Assembly: GCA_033064195.1 (NCBI GenBank)
Contig: JARBJD010000480.1
Coordinates: 1 to 43,800 of the forward strand
DNA: 43,800 bases
Reading direction: 5' to 3'
Source of the DNA: Blattamonas nauphoetae
Taxonomy: Eukaryota > Preaxostyla > Oxymonadida
The position numbers and the translations under genes are program-made. A model generated the notes under the pieces. That model made no database searches. It saw only the letters and a program-made list of their open reading frames with translations, and had not been told where the DNA came from. Positions 11,383 to 22,737 of this stretch are shown here, one piece after another; within the stretch, counting starts at the first letter, position 1; every line of letters begins with the position of its first letter.

Positions 11383-12500
11383 TTAATCAAAGAAACAAAA
11401 GTAATGGTTGGACCCCGCTCAATCAATTATTTGCTTGGAATACTCTCATATCTCACTCCACATGCTCCATGAACTCCTTTCTGAGTCGTCAAAGCTTGAC
11501 ATTCACAAGAAAACAGAGTTCGAATTTAAAACCAATCCTAAACTTTCTGAATATGACACTTATTGTCAAATCGCATCACTCAACTTCCATTGTCTGCATC
11601 AAATATAGTTCATCTCTCTTTCTGTTTGTTATTGATCTCCATTCAGCATCCGGTCTCCAAAATCTCACAGATCGAAATTGAAAGGATATATGCCGTGAAG
11701 AGTAGGATACTCCCCTCTGTGATGGATAGAGGGGAGAAAGAAAGGGGCTGAAGGAAGATGAAGTTGAGATGGGAGATATGAGAGAAAATAGAAAAACCAT
11801 CGATCGTGAAAACAGATTCCATTCTTCCCATTCGGACAGAAACATTGAGAAATGATCTCACATCATCCATCTTTCTTCTAATTGTCTCTATTGTTCACTC
11901 AGCGGCTATCACATCGCATTGTTCCTTGTGAAAGGAGATTGGACTCAACACCAACTGTTCCGAGATCTCGAGAAGGGAGACCGTATGCTGAATCAATCTG
12001 GCAGTGTGACCTTAAAGATTGTGAATTCTATCTGTTTCTCGGGAATTGTGGACCTCTCTCTTCAACTTGTGTGTCTGAGTTCGTTCGTTCTTCACTTCTT
12101 CTCATCATTCCTCATGATTTTTAGCAGACTCAACGGACCCTTCAAACAGTGTATCATTGCCATATTTGGGGAATATTTGTGCAATCCGAAAATGCGTTCG
12201 GTGTATATTGAGAAAATCGACACTTTATCTCTGAAATCTCAGACTCCATATCTACATGCCTTTATCGATACAAAACAAATAAGGCTGTGAAAAGATTAAA
12301 TTCCGCATCTACTTTGTGTTTTTGCGAATTATGTGAAATATAGCCAATTCTACACATGACGATTGTTGGTTTTGTGTGAAGGGTGTAATTTGCTCATTTT
12401 TGAGAGATTCTGCAAACTTCCGAGTTTCCAGGACGTCTTCGGCTCTTTGGATCGGGTAGACATTCGAGAAATGGCCCTTTGACCAATCGTTTGGAGGTTG
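11383..12500. other. upstream region of copy A; no supportable gene
   Basis: Two overlapping open plus-strand frames at 11882-12290 compete with each other and show no motif. A Ser/Phe-rich minus-strand frame at 11576-11870 is low complexity. The region upstream of copy A may contain its promoter, but it shares no obvious block with the regions upstream of copies B and C. Confidence 0.35.
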
Positions 12501-12513
12501 GAGGATCCGATGG

Positions 12514-13015
12514 GTGGATCAGCTCATCCTCACGTTCACTCTTCACGTCTCAACCACACATCTTCTGAACATGAAACACATTATTTCTGATCTGTTCATC
12601 CAACACTGTTCTGTGGATCCTCTCTTCACACGGTTTACCGAAGCTCTTCTTCAGGAAAACGAAATCGTACAATTCTTCTTTCTCAACCTCTTTCAGCCGT
12701 CTCAGTTATCTCTTTCAGAGATTGGGTTCACCTACTATCCTCAGATGCCATATATTGATGATGTCTGCCTCCTTGAAGTTTTCATCCTCTCATTCAGATT
12801 GTCCGATTCGTGGTCTACTGCGGATTGATTGGTCAAGTTCCATTCGAACTTAACACGATTCCGATGTTGGACGAAGATAAATCCATTGAAATACAGTCTG
12901 TTTCGTCTCATTCTGACATCCATCATCAAAGAATGAACCAAGCCAGCCAGGAAATCTTCGCGCTCTTCAGCACACTCCCAATTCCCGACCACAGTCATCA
13001 TTCTGTTGTCTTTGG
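12514..13015 (+). CDS. possible exons of an unrecognised helical protein
   Basis: At 12560-12725 the translation is helical and moderately complex (HIISDLFIQHCSVDPLFTRF, then TEALLQENEIVQFFFLNLF). At 12800-13015 an exon-like stretch begins after a TTCAG acceptor (VYCGLIGQVPFELNTIP) and ends at FG|GTATGG, a good donor. No splice joins the two pieces in frame that I could find, and the next gene starts its own ATG at 13077. This may be a remnant of an armadillo-type protein, but I cannot name the family. Confidence 0.25.
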
Positions 13016-13076
13016 TATGGTTATTCACATCTATGTTTGTCCAGAGCCTCTGCCACCATCATTAAACCCTCCCAAC

Positions 13077-13797
13077 ATGTCTTCGCTACCCAAAACACCA
13101 AAATGCCGTCCACTCCTCCTCCCTGCCCCGCCTGACCACAATTCAGTCAAAATCTCGCTTTCTCCCGCCACTTCCTCCTTTTTCACAGATTTCCATTCGA
13201 CACTCGATCCATCGCTTCTATCGAGTTTCCAGACATCACTATCCTCCATTTTGTTCACAACGCTCGGAGTTGGAGGTATTCTTCGCATTCTCCAACAACG
13301 CAACACCGCAGGCAGCCTGACCACCCTCTCAAATGAACCAACATTTCCAATCTGCCTTCCCCCGCCGATATCCACTCTTCTAAATGCCTCCCATGAATTG
13401 CATCACCCAAAACAGAAGATTACTGTCGCGGGAAGAGCTTTGACGAAGCATGGAGTTCGATGCAGCTGGTGGGGACTTCCGTCGAAAGGGGGAGAGGCTG
13501 TGAAGAACCAGGTAGCCGATGATGTCCTCCTCGGCATTCTGAACGAAGCAGTTTGGCATAATTCACATTCGATTGTGGTTTGTGATCTCCTTCTTTTCCA
13601 TCACTCTTATCCCCTCTCTTCCTCTCTCTAATCGTCCCTTCACCCACACATCATCCCAGCACGAAGTCAGTCTCTTTGAAGTGCGATGCACGGACGGCTA
13701 CGGCGCTCGATGGACAGCTGATGGATCTCAGTTTCGAGGATTTCTGGAACCAGCAGCTGTTGATGGGCACGAAAGCGGGTGGATTCACCAACCTTAA
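13077..13797 (+). CDS. conserved hypothetical protein, two exons
   Basis: Exon 1 is 13077-13577 and exon 2 is 13660-13797, with an 82-base GT..AG intron in phase 0; together they encode about 212 residues ending in TAA. The ATG at 13077 is the first in frame after the stop-containing region upstream. Residues 1-100 are Ser/Pro/Leu-rich and variable-looking. From about residue 118 the sequence becomes strongly patterned: VAGRALTKHGVR, WWGLPSKGG, VKNQVADDVLLGILNEAVWH, then across the splice FEVRCTDGYGARWTADGSQ and FRGFLEPAAVDGHESGW. I recognise this as a conserved block found in proteins of unknown function (GRALxKH...GYGARW...FRGFLEP..DGHExxW). The many invariant-looking His, Arg and Trp residues suggest a compact, perhaps catalytic or nucleotide-binding fold, but no function is established from the sequence. 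Splicing is required to join both halves of the motif, which supports the intron. Confidence 0.75.
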
Positions 13798-14577
13798 TGT
13801 GTGTTGGTTGCATTTTGGACATTGGGGAGACTTTTTGGACGTCTCTCCTCGTTTTTGGTCGAGCCATGTCATTCTGACGTTTTCTCTCGTATATTCGATT
13901 GTTTTATCATTCGTCTCCCGGATCAGGAAGAAAATCCCTTTTATCGGAAGGGGATCACGTCTTGACAGGATTCAATGAATATTGTGTTTGAAAAGACGTC
14001 GAAGATTTCGAAAAAGACAATGCGATTAACTCGAATTTCACAAAACAGAAGTGACATTCAATCGAAAATTGGAAGTATTGTTGTACTGTGATCACGTTGA
14101 AATGCAGTATTCATCGTGAAAAATTATACCTGCCGAAGAATCTACCTGAAATGAAATAAAGGAATATTAGTATTATCCGGGAGAATCAAAGAAAGGAAAA
14201 GTAATAATCATCAGAAACCTGACTCCTACAAATGTACAACAAGACTGGATGTTCAGATAACTCCCCAATTGGAGATCATCAATCGGAGTGAGTTTCATCC
14301 AATCTTCCCTCAGAAGGAACAAGTCGATTTTATAACGGCTGAGTGAGTAATAGAGTCCCATTAAAGTTGAATAGACGAAGCAATATCAGTTCATAATGTC
14401 TCTGTCAGAAACTGAGGAATGGAGTCTGTTTTCATGATTGACCATTTTTCCATTTTTAACTGAAAACAAACATCACGACTTCATCTTCCTCTGTTTCCTT
14501 TCATTCTCCCTTCTATCCATCATGGGATGTCTATTCCACTCATCATGGTCTATATCGGAAAAATCTCGCTCTTCGTC
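13798..14577. other. intergenic stretch without a recognised gene
   Basis: AT-richer than the flanking genes, with only short unconvincing frames (for example 14173-14361, minus). No RNA gene or repeat was recognised before the inverted-repeat element that starts near 14578. Confidence 0.4.
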
Positions 14578-15055
14578 ATAGTACCCGGACAAACCCGTTA
14601 GAGCGGATAAACCCGTTAACCCTTCCACAGGGACAAATCAGTCTCCCCTCTTCACCAAAATCATCCTTCCACTTCACTTTCATGCTTTTTCTCATTATTT
14701 TCAAAACTAGAGTTCTTCATGAAAGAATAATTGTGAAATGGAAAGTGAAAAGTGAACGTTGTTTTTTGAACGAAATTGAACAAATCTATTTCCGAGAACT
14801 AGAGGGATCATGTGTTGCGATTTGAGCTTTTCATGGTCAGAATAACTTGCGCTGTGTCGTCATTGGCATTTTATCCATTTGAATAGACCCATTGTCTTTG
14901 ATCCAATCTCTGAAAGAGTCACAATTCCTTCCAGAATTCTCACAAGGCTTTTCTTACAGGCATAACAGATGAGTCGTGTGAAAGAGATGATCAATGTGAA
15001 ATGGGGTATGTTCGAAACGGGTTTATCGGAGTTAACGGGTTTATCCGACCACTAT
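14578..15055. mobile_element. MITE-like element with about 40-base terminal inverted repeats
   Basis: The left end (14578-14620) and the reverse complement of the right end (15014-15055) align over about 41 bases with about 8 mismatches. Each arm carries two copies of an AAACCCGTT motif about 20 bases apart. The flanks show TA next to the inverted repeats on both sides (14579-14580 and 15053-15054), compatible with a TA target duplication as made by Tc1/mariner-type transposases. The roughly 390-base interior has no coding frame, so this is a non-autonomous element. Family assignment is inference. Confidence 0.65.
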
Positions 15056-15238
15056 CAGTCGGAACAGAATAAGTTGACAGATAGTGAGAACAGAGTGAGG
15101 GAGAATGAGCGAGGGGAAGAGAGGAGGAGATGAATTGTGATACAGCTTCTGACTCCGATTATGTGCGTGATTTGGTAAACGTGGAAGTTAACAAAGAAAA
15201 ATGAAGTGAAAGCGAGTGTGAAGAGAGAAGAGCTCGGA

Positions 15239-17443
15239 TTAGTCCATCACAACTTCCACACTCCCTCCAACCAGCGATGGCTCTCGAAGCACATTGGTTG
15301 ACACAATCTCAACCGCGGTCCCTTCTTTGTATGGGCAGAATGCGAATCGGAAGGGAACAGGAATGATGGAGAAGAAGGTTGGCTGTGTCTCTCCATCTTG
15401 CGACATCTTCAATGTTCGCTTTCCTTCTCGTCCATCTGCCTCCATCACCACTCGCTGTCCAACTACTCCTGCTTTGCATGCTGATCCTTTGTGTATTCGT
15501 TTGTTGTTCTGACAGACAAGTCGATGTTCTGAATAACAAGCCCAAACAGCACCTCCTTTCATGTTCCAAAACACAATCTGCGCAGTCTTTGCCTGTTCTG
15601 TCAGATCGGTCGAGATCAACCCGAAACAAAAAGAATCGCCAATGGCTCGAATAATGAAAGTAATTCGCACGACAACAGCTCCGAATGAATGCGAGAGAAG
15701 ATGAAAATGGGAGTAACCTCCTATTTTTGTGAATACATTTCCAGCGAGAGTGAACTTGTCTTGTTGGAACACTTCGATTGCTGCTGCTCCTTCCTTCCCC
15801 ATCCTTCGGCGCTCTTCTTCTTCTTCTTCTTCCTTTCTCTTCCTTTCCTCTTCTCTCTTCTTCTCTTCCTCCCTCTGTCGTCCTTCTTCAATCCATTTTT
15901 CGTTCATCCTCTTCATCTCTTCCATCTCTCTCATCTTCCTCGAGAATTCTATCTGTCTCTCTTCTTCTGCTTTCCTTGTGATTTCTTTCTCCTTCTCTCG
16001 TTCTGCTTCCATTTGTCTCATTTTATCCTCCAACTCCCTTTTCTCTCTCTCTCTTTCTTGTTCCATCTCCCTCCGAACAGCTGCCAAGTCAATCCCAATC
16101 TCTCCAATCTCCACTTTCGGTGTGATGATCACTGAAGAGAAGTGTCGAAACAGCATTCCTCCAATCTGATTTTGGAGTTGTATCTTCACATCAGCGTGAC
16201 TTGGGTTAGCATGTTCAAGGGATTTTCCTGCTGCGACCACAGCTTGCTGAATCCGAGAGAGGGCGAATCCACAACGACGAGTCAGCGAGAACGAATCTTC
16301 TTTCCATTCTTCATTCTTCTTGTCTGTTGATTTCGAATGCTGTTCGTTGTCAATGTGAGAGCGAAGGCCACTGCACAATCGGTCCAAAACAACAAGTGTC
16401 GGCAGAACATCCCTTTCGCTTGATTTTGTCTCAATTCGAGTGCAAAGTCTCTCAACAATTCCCGAACTCAACACTCCCTCCACTTCCACACACGAAAGAC
16501 TTCCTCCACACAGAAGACTCCAAACACAAATCAAATCAAAACAAATTGGAACAAAAGAAAACAAAACAGTTGGAGAGAGAACGAGAAAGAGAGAGAAGGG
16601 AGGAATGAATGATGAAGAAGAGAGAAGAGATCAGACCCAAGTGAGTGTGTGGCTGGTGTGGACAACGAACTGTCTGTATGCTGATCAACCAAACAACAAC
16701 AATACAAATGCGAATTGGAGAAAGAAATTGATGAAATGAAGAAAGAGAGTAACAAACGGAGGAGAGCGCAAGCAGAGAAGGAACCAAGTCACTCCGAAGT
16801 CGAGGTCGTCCTTCCGACACTGATGTCACCATCACGAAAATCACACTCGACAGAACTCCCTGAACACACACAATCCACCACAAAATCAATCAAAAAGAGA
16901 ATCAGAAATATCATCATATGGAGAGAAGAAGAGAGACAGACAGAAAGACTGGATGAACAGTCCGAAGAAAGTCGCTCCGAAACGCTCTCCAACAATCCAC
17001 TCCGAATCCCAATCGAACTTCGTTCTTTCATTTGAGATAGTTCTGAGATATCACAAAGAAAGAAATAATTTGGATGCAGATGGACAGAAAATGTTCAAAT
17101 GTTAATTCATAGATGACAATCGAATATCAGACATACCTGACGAAATCGTTGTGAAGACAGAAAGAGCGATTTTGTGTTGGACAGTTTCATCGCCACTCTT
17201 GAACTCACTTTCACATCTCCGGAATTCCTCCATCTGAAAGACAATATATTCAAGATGAATCATGACCATTGAGAAAAGATAGAAGTGCATTGTAAGGAGA
17301 TGACAATGAACGTGAGAAGAGTCGCGAAGAAAAGACACGTGGAACGATTGTAAGGTGATAATGAAGGTCCAAACCAGTCCATCAGAGGTGTTACCAGCGC
17401 TAAATGTGTTTGATATGGTTGATTGCGTCTGAGTTGGAAGCAT
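15239..17443 (-). CDS. copy B: armadillo-like / coiled-coil / SPRY-like protein, six exons
   Basis: Exons on the minus strand: 17375-17443, 17137-17233, 16942-17042, 16758-16859, 16637-16680 and 15239-16517 (TAA stop). Introns are 141, 94, 82, 77 and 119 bases, all GT..AG, and phases agree throughout, giving about 563 residues. The ATG (MLPTQTQSTISN) is kept in all three copies. Residues 1-137 are armadillo-like paired helices (GLLESVSERLSSDCSSSLSG, GVLSSVIFVMVTSVSEG, then SDLVPSLLALSS). Residues 138-290 are helical (VLPTLVVLDRLCSGLRSHID, FALSRIQQAVVAAGKSLEHA). A highly charged Glu/Arg/Lys coiled coil of about 100 residues follows (EMEEMKRMNEKWIEEGRQRE). The last 170 residues form a SPRY/B30.2-like beta domain (FTLAGNVFTK, VVVRITFIIRAIGDSFCFGL, GQRVVMEADGREGKRTLK). 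No signal peptide or membrane segment is apparent after splicing, so it is probably cytosolic and may be a scaffold or recognition protein. This is a living gene as far as can be seen. Function unknown. Confidence 0.82.
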
Positions 17444-18686
17444 TGGACTGTCAGAATCCAGATTTGGTTCGATCGTTGGGATTGGATCTTTTCATTTGAA
17501 TTAGCACCGGAAACACCAAGAAACCAATCAAACAGTCAACTGAAGGAGGATAACCGTTTAATCTCACTCAAAAACTTTCCAAACTCTCGAAGTTAAGAAA
17601 AAACACGAAACACCAAAACGTTCCCTTGCTGCCCAACGTGTGTGTTGAATCCTTCAGCCTGTGCCTGTGCCCGAGCAGGAGATAAACTCTTCCATTCCGT
17701 CACCCACCCTTAGTTCAGTTCCGGCCCAGCAACAGCTATCGGCGTTTTCTCCTTTTATCTATCTCTCCTCCTCTTCTTTTCTTCCTCCTCTTTTGAAACC
17801 CTTCTGCAGCTTCCTCGAGAACGTATTCATTTATGATGTTAAGTTGTCCTGTCCTCCTCTCTTTTTGTCCTCCCTCCACTTTTTCGTGTCCGATTCTGAA
17901 ATAGAAGGATAATTGCGATTTTTGGGCGTTTTCGGTGATAATAATGAATTTTAAAGCTGTTTTTGGCTCCTCGTGGCGAATGAAGTCAGAATGAGCGAGT
18001 TTGGGAGCAAAACTATTATTATGGGTCCGATCAAATCCAAATCTCAATTCACAGTTTTTTGTTGTTCAAACGAGAGGTGAATGGAATGATAGTCTTTTGA
18101 AAAAGAGATTGAACGAGGTTGAGGGAGATCTCATCTTTTCAGCTATCTCAGCCCTTCCTCATCATGTCTTTCTTCCACGTTCATCCTGCTTCGTCGGTTG
18201 TGGATTCTCAGAGTCTCACTTTTCGTGTGAGGTGCGAAAACGGCAAATAGCGTGTCGTTGTCATCCGTGGGAACAAATCAGAGGTTGCTGAGGTTTTGTT
18301 CTCCATCATTCGCCTCCTCTCTTCCTCCCTCTGTCGTCACTCTTCCTCCTCCCGACGTCATCTGTCATCTTCTTCTCGTCTCTTCTGTTCCTCCTCTGCC
18401 TGCCTCCTCTCCTATTCTCTCCTCCTCCTTTCTCTCCCTCCACTTCCTTCACAACATCTCTCACTCCTCCCTTGTCCCGTCCCCTCCCTTTTCCCCTCTC
18501 GAGTCCAGCGTGTGAATCGCTGTTGTGCTTGCCGAAATATGCTGTTGTTGGATCCACGACCATGATCTCGTCTTCAAACTTGATGTCTTGCTGGATGTTG
18601 TCTGGTTTTTGCTGAGATGCAAGAGTTGGCTTCTGTTGATTCTTGGGATGGCAGAAGAGGAGGATGAAGATGATGAAATGGACTAG
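17444..18686. other. upstream region of copy B; pyrimidine-rich and repeat-fragment DNA
   Basis: No supportable gene. At 17823-17870 a fragment TATTCATTTATGATGTTAAG followed by GTCCTGTCCTCC matches one end of the interspersed repeat seen at 21742-22245 and 40171-40702. Bases 18300-18510 are strongly pyrimidine-rich on the plus strand (CT tracts), giving Ser-rich spurious frames in all registers. Confidence 0.45.
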
Positions 18687-19752
18687 GAGGAGCGAATGTT
18701 GATTGTTTCCGTGCTGTGCATTCCGTTATCGAAGATGAGTCGCCATTTCCAAGCGAGCTCGATGTTGATCGTCCCGTTCTTGGTGAGTGTGCTGGTGCTC
18801 TCGTTGTTCTTAAGTTCAGCGACGAATAGAGGAGACGCGTGTATTTTGTCATCTTTCTTGATTGTGGATTCGGAGCCCGAGATCCAGTGCAGTGGAGCAT
18901 CTGCTCCATCTCCGCTTGCCGAGGCTATGTTCGCTGTTCCTTCTGAAACACATCGAAAGCACTTCCGTGCTGGAGCAAAATTGCCTTTGGAAACGCCGTT
19001 TCCAGACATCGACACACTTTTCAAGTTGAGAGACCCGCCGCATTGCACAGCGATGCATTCAGCGATGGCAATGAACACAGTCAACGTGGTGGTTGTTTCG
19101 TATTCACACAATCCTTCGTTTAGTGTCGATGAGACACAATCATCAAATTGTACATTCTGGAATGTCACCGTTTGGATCGTGTCGAGGACGATAAGTGGCT
19201 GGGTGCGAGTGTGGTTGAGAACGACGATGACTCGAGAGCAACAGTTTCAGAGACGTCACAGACGAGTATTGAGTTCAGAATACAAGTGCGTTCGAATTTG
19301 CATGATTTCAGGAGCATATCACCCACGCCGGACGAGAATGGCACGGGAGACATCGCCGAGTTCAGATCAAATTTCCAGTCCATGTCCGACAGTTTGTAGT
19401 CCACTTTGAAATCTCCATCCAAGAAGCAGCTGGCTCCAGAAACAAACACTTGGGCTGTCGTTGGGGAATAAAGCACATCAGAGCTCGATGTGCACGACGA
19501 GAACGAGGAGCCGAAGATATAGTGTTGTGAAGGTACTGGAGAAAAGAATGACCGAGCTTGCATCGTCTGATGGATTGTGAAAATTTCTTGTGTTTCTTTC
19601 CGACAGCTCGCTTTCGATGTGGAGAAGTTCTGCGGAAGATATAGAGCTGGTGAGTCTGGTTCATGGAACGAGAAGATCGAGTGTTGAGATTGTGGTGGTG
19701 ATGATGAAAGGGCTGTCAAGTTCGTATGTGGCTTTCCCAGAGCACTCATCAT
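18687..19752 (-). pseudogene. decayed beta-helix surface protein fragment
   Basis: Minus-strand translation at 19195-19752 and then, after a frame change near 19190, at 18687-19185 gives a Ser/Thr/Cys-rich protein with repeated short strands. Examples are FGSSFSSCTSSSDVL, AQVFVSGASCFLDGDF, VTFQNVQFDDCVSST, ECIAVQCGGSLNLKSVSMSG and CFRCVSEGTANIASASGDG. This is the pattern of right-handed beta-helix surface proteins, and GSLNLKSVSMSG is a typical coil. No signal peptide, Pro stalk or membrane helix is present, so both ends are missing. The frame change could hide a small intron, but none with a consistent phase was found, so a relic is the likelier reading. It is related in style to the fragments at 8286-10276, 25900-28650 and 41200-43180. 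Confidence 0.6.
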
Positions 19753-20056
19753 CAGTTTTGTGAAGGCATAAAGTTGTGGATGAGCGAATTCAGTCTGGTC
19801 GGAAGTGACGTGGTCGAGAGGAGGAAAGGTGGTGTGAAGAGGGAGTTAGTGGTTGTGATGTTCGAAGACGAGAACAACCAGTCTGACTGAGTCCACCTCG
19901 GTCTCCTGAACCGATTCGTCTTCTCCGTTGGCGGGGCAGAAGGATGGTGATGGGACAGGGGAGGCCAATGTCGAGTGTGTCACCTGACAGTGGAGAGGGG
20001 ATGGATGGTCTTTTGTTGATAGGCGAAGTGATGTCTGGACATACACAGTGGAGATT

Positions 20057-20661
20057 TTATCTGCAACATGTGGAGCAGCACGACATGAACTGCTCGTCGG
20101 CTGCCTTCTGCTCTTCAATTCGCTCATCCACGCCTTCCAACTGCGATGACGTTGTTGATGTGGTTTAGTGCGAGTGAGACGAGAGCCACTGGTTGATGTC
20201 CTTTCTTGTGTCGGGTTGAGGTGGCGGAGGTGAGCGTTTTTGTTGGAGAATGGGAGACGAAGGATGAAGGAGAGCGAAAGTTGCAGGAAAGTTGGAGCGG
20301 AGTGACGGAGAAAGAGAGATGCTGACGAGCTGGCCAGACGAGGCGGATAAAGCGGTGCAGCGGATAGCTGCTGTGGATGGTGAGGTACGTTGGAGATCAA
20401 ACGAAGCTTGTGTTAGGAGATCCTCGACCACTACATCACTCCGCCCCTGCAGGAGAGAGAGAACGGGACTTTATGTCCCGCCCGAACGGGCGACATGTGA
20501 GAGCTGGTTTGTTTGGTGCATCTGCGGGACAGGGACAATCGAGAAGCGATGTTCGTCGGGCGATGGGGCTCGTCAGTTGTCGTTGTTGTTTTCGATCGGC
20601 AGAGACGATGAGGTGAGCATACTCGGCGTCGAGTTCGGCTCCAGACTTTGGATCCTGCCAT
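20057..20661 (-). CDS. possible small four-exon protein with Cys-rich C-terminus
   Basis: Four exons can be chained on the minus strand with GT..AG introns and agreeing phases: 20623-20661 (MAGSKVWSRTRRR), 20389-20446 (GRSDVVVEDLLTQASFDLQ), 20327-20367 (IRCTALSASSGQL) and 20057-20140 (LEGVDERIEEQKAADEQF, then MSCCSTCCR and TAA). The product would be about 73 residues: a basic N-terminus, an amphipathic helical middle resembling a SNARE-like or coiled-coil heptad segment, and a terminal CC..CC cluster of the kind often palmitoylated. The chain is my inference, and other splice choices are possible (an acceptor three bases earlier for exon 3). I do not recognise the family. The introns between are 176, 21 and 186 bases; the 21-base gap between exons 2 and 3 is very short for an intron and is the weakest link. 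Confidence 0.3.
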
Positions 20662-20699
20662 GCCACCGAAGGAAGAAGAACGGACCTGGGTAATTCACT

Positions 20700-21718
20700 G
20701 GGTGTCAGGTTCGATTTGGAAGTTGATGTCATGAGATTGGTCGAAATGAGAATGAATGGAGAGCCGTGTGCGCGAATTGATAGTAATATCCTCGGGAAAT
20801 GAAAGAGATATGAAAGATGATTGTGAGATTGCGCTGAAATGGGATGTCGAGTGAGAGATCGAGAACATGAACAGTACATGAACATCCTCTGCATTGATCG
20901 AAAAACAATGATGAAGTGAATCTGTTGAGGGCGAGAAAGGCCGCAGAAATGGCAGATATGTTACAAAACTGGTACACTTCCGTTCTGAAGTTTCTGTTCT
21001 GGATTTGTGGCATCGGAAGATGTTGAAGAAGAGAAACGATGATGGCTGTCTGTTATGGAATGAGAGAATGATCGAGAACGAAGAACAAACGTGTGAATAT
21101 CACTTAGTGAAGTGGATCTGATACGTGACATTTGGGTTTCATTTTGATGATTAGGATGTTAAGAGGTTGGAGATAGGAGATGATAAGAAGACAATCAATC
21201 CGAACAGCAGGCTTTTTCGATGGAGTTGTTGTGTGAGCGACTTCGTAGCACATCCTCATGACCTCCATTTCTGACTTGAGCGTGATCAAGATATCTACTC
21301 CGAACCAAGTGAGAGAAATAGAAAAATACGAGTGTTAAAACAATGGAGAAGTATACTGATATGATGAATGTTCAATATCTCATTTCTTTCGGTCTAGATC
21401 ATATCTGGATTTGAACCAGACGCCAATTCCAGACTAATGAAGAGAAAAACACGAATCAAATGGAAAAAACGACGGAAGGGCAAACTAATATTGTGAGATT
21501 GGCATTTATCAAAGAAGGTTGTAGTCATGGACAGAGAATAGGAGAGTGTACAAATAGTCGAGCAGATCTCCACAAATTTGGTTACGATGGAGACAAAAAT
21601 GAATCAAAACCGGACAAAAGAAGTGTTGAATGGAGTATTGACATCAATTCGCGAGATGAGAGGATCTGAAAGAAGCGAGAAGACAAGAACAACTTGACAT
21701 GGGTGAGAGGATCAGATC
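20700..21718. other. intergenic stretch without a recognised gene
   Basis: Only short frames without motifs. No repeat or RNA gene recognised until the GGACA pentamer run at 21722-21746 that introduces the interspersed repeat. Confidence 0.4.
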
Positions 21719-22245
21719 ATGGGACAGGACAGGACAGGACAGGACATGTCCGATTTGTCCTGTTTTGAGATAACGACAGAAGTTGGATGAACTAATTGAG
21801 AGAAAGTTCCAGTATGAATATAAGGTGCTTGTCCGATTTTGTCCAACTCTGTCCTCTCTTGGGCCGATCGTCCTCTGAACTCCTAATTAGGAGTTTGTAG
21901 GACAGTACCCCTCCAGCTCGTGATTAGCCACCAAATCGGTTTTCACGCACTTTAACGCCATTTTCAACAATTTTAGATGGGGATGAACAAATCTTGAATG
22001 ATAAAGTTCACTATAGTGTCAGAAAAAGGCAATGCAAAATTATTGTTTTGGAATCGTCTTTTCGAGACATTCTCAGGCATAATACCGAGCAAAATGAAGA
22101 CAAAGCGTGTTTTACGAGCAGGAAGAAGGTGAATTTAGACGAAACAAATGCATATCAAGCTGGATTTCCGAATCGGACAAGACCTCTGTCCTCTGTCCTC
22201 AAGATCTGGTGCTCTGTCCGTCCGCTTAACATCATAAGTATTCAT
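21719..22245 (+). repeat. interspersed repeat R, copy 1
   Basis: Begins with about five GGACA pentamers and a GGACATGTCC palindrome (21742-21751), contains the palindrome ACTCCTAATTAGGAGT near 21878, and ends at CTTAACATCATAAGTATTCA (about 22225-22244). The reverse complement of 40171-40702 matches along the whole length: very closely over the first 220 bases and more loosely over the rest. The identical end motif appears a third time at 17823. No coding frame. Rich in GGACA/TGTCC on both strands, so a transcript could fold into long hairpins. Confidence 0.75.
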
Positions 22246-22737
22246 CTGTCGTCCTGTGTTCTCCTCCCTCCTTTCCAAAAATAGTTCCTCTGCCTGTCTC
22301 ACCTCCACCAGAAGTCCCTCCACTCGCAGACATCATAGTAGCGTCAATAATCCACGAAAATCAATAATCCACGATCTTCAAGGTGGACAATACTCCCATC
22401 CGTGTGATAAGGATGAGCAACGGACGGACAAAACCTCCTTCTCATCGGACATCGGACAGAGACCCTGTCCAAGTCGAAACAGAAGTGATTCCTCTGGCAT
22501 AAATCAATGTTCAATCCTCCAAATTCTTTCATTAAATCACCCAAAATGTTGAATTTATTCATATTTCGTCTTTCAAAAAAATGAAAAACGTGTATTAGAG
22601 AATTCGGACAAAAATCCCATAAATTGGTGAAATGTCCAAGCATGTCCAATCTTGGACATCCGCTCATTTGTTGAAAAAATGAATTGTTTAAATTTCTTCA
22701 CAATCCAATAGTGATCAGTTGAAAACGGACAAAAGTG
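22246..22737. other. spacer between repeats, with scattered GGACA/TGTCC motifs
   Basis: No gene. Contains a short direct duplication around AATAATCCACGA (22348-22375) and several GGACA/TGTCC motifs (22383, 22425, 22460, 22630-22660, 22730) like those of repeat R. It may be an older, degraded copy or a remnant of the same repeat family. Confidence 0.35.

Noticed and set aside
15689-16135. Long open plus-strand frames opposite copy B exon 6, rich in Ser, Leu and Phe
   Set aside because: They are the complement of the Glu/Arg/Lys coiled-coil codons and disappear as genes once the minus-strand six-exon model is accepted.
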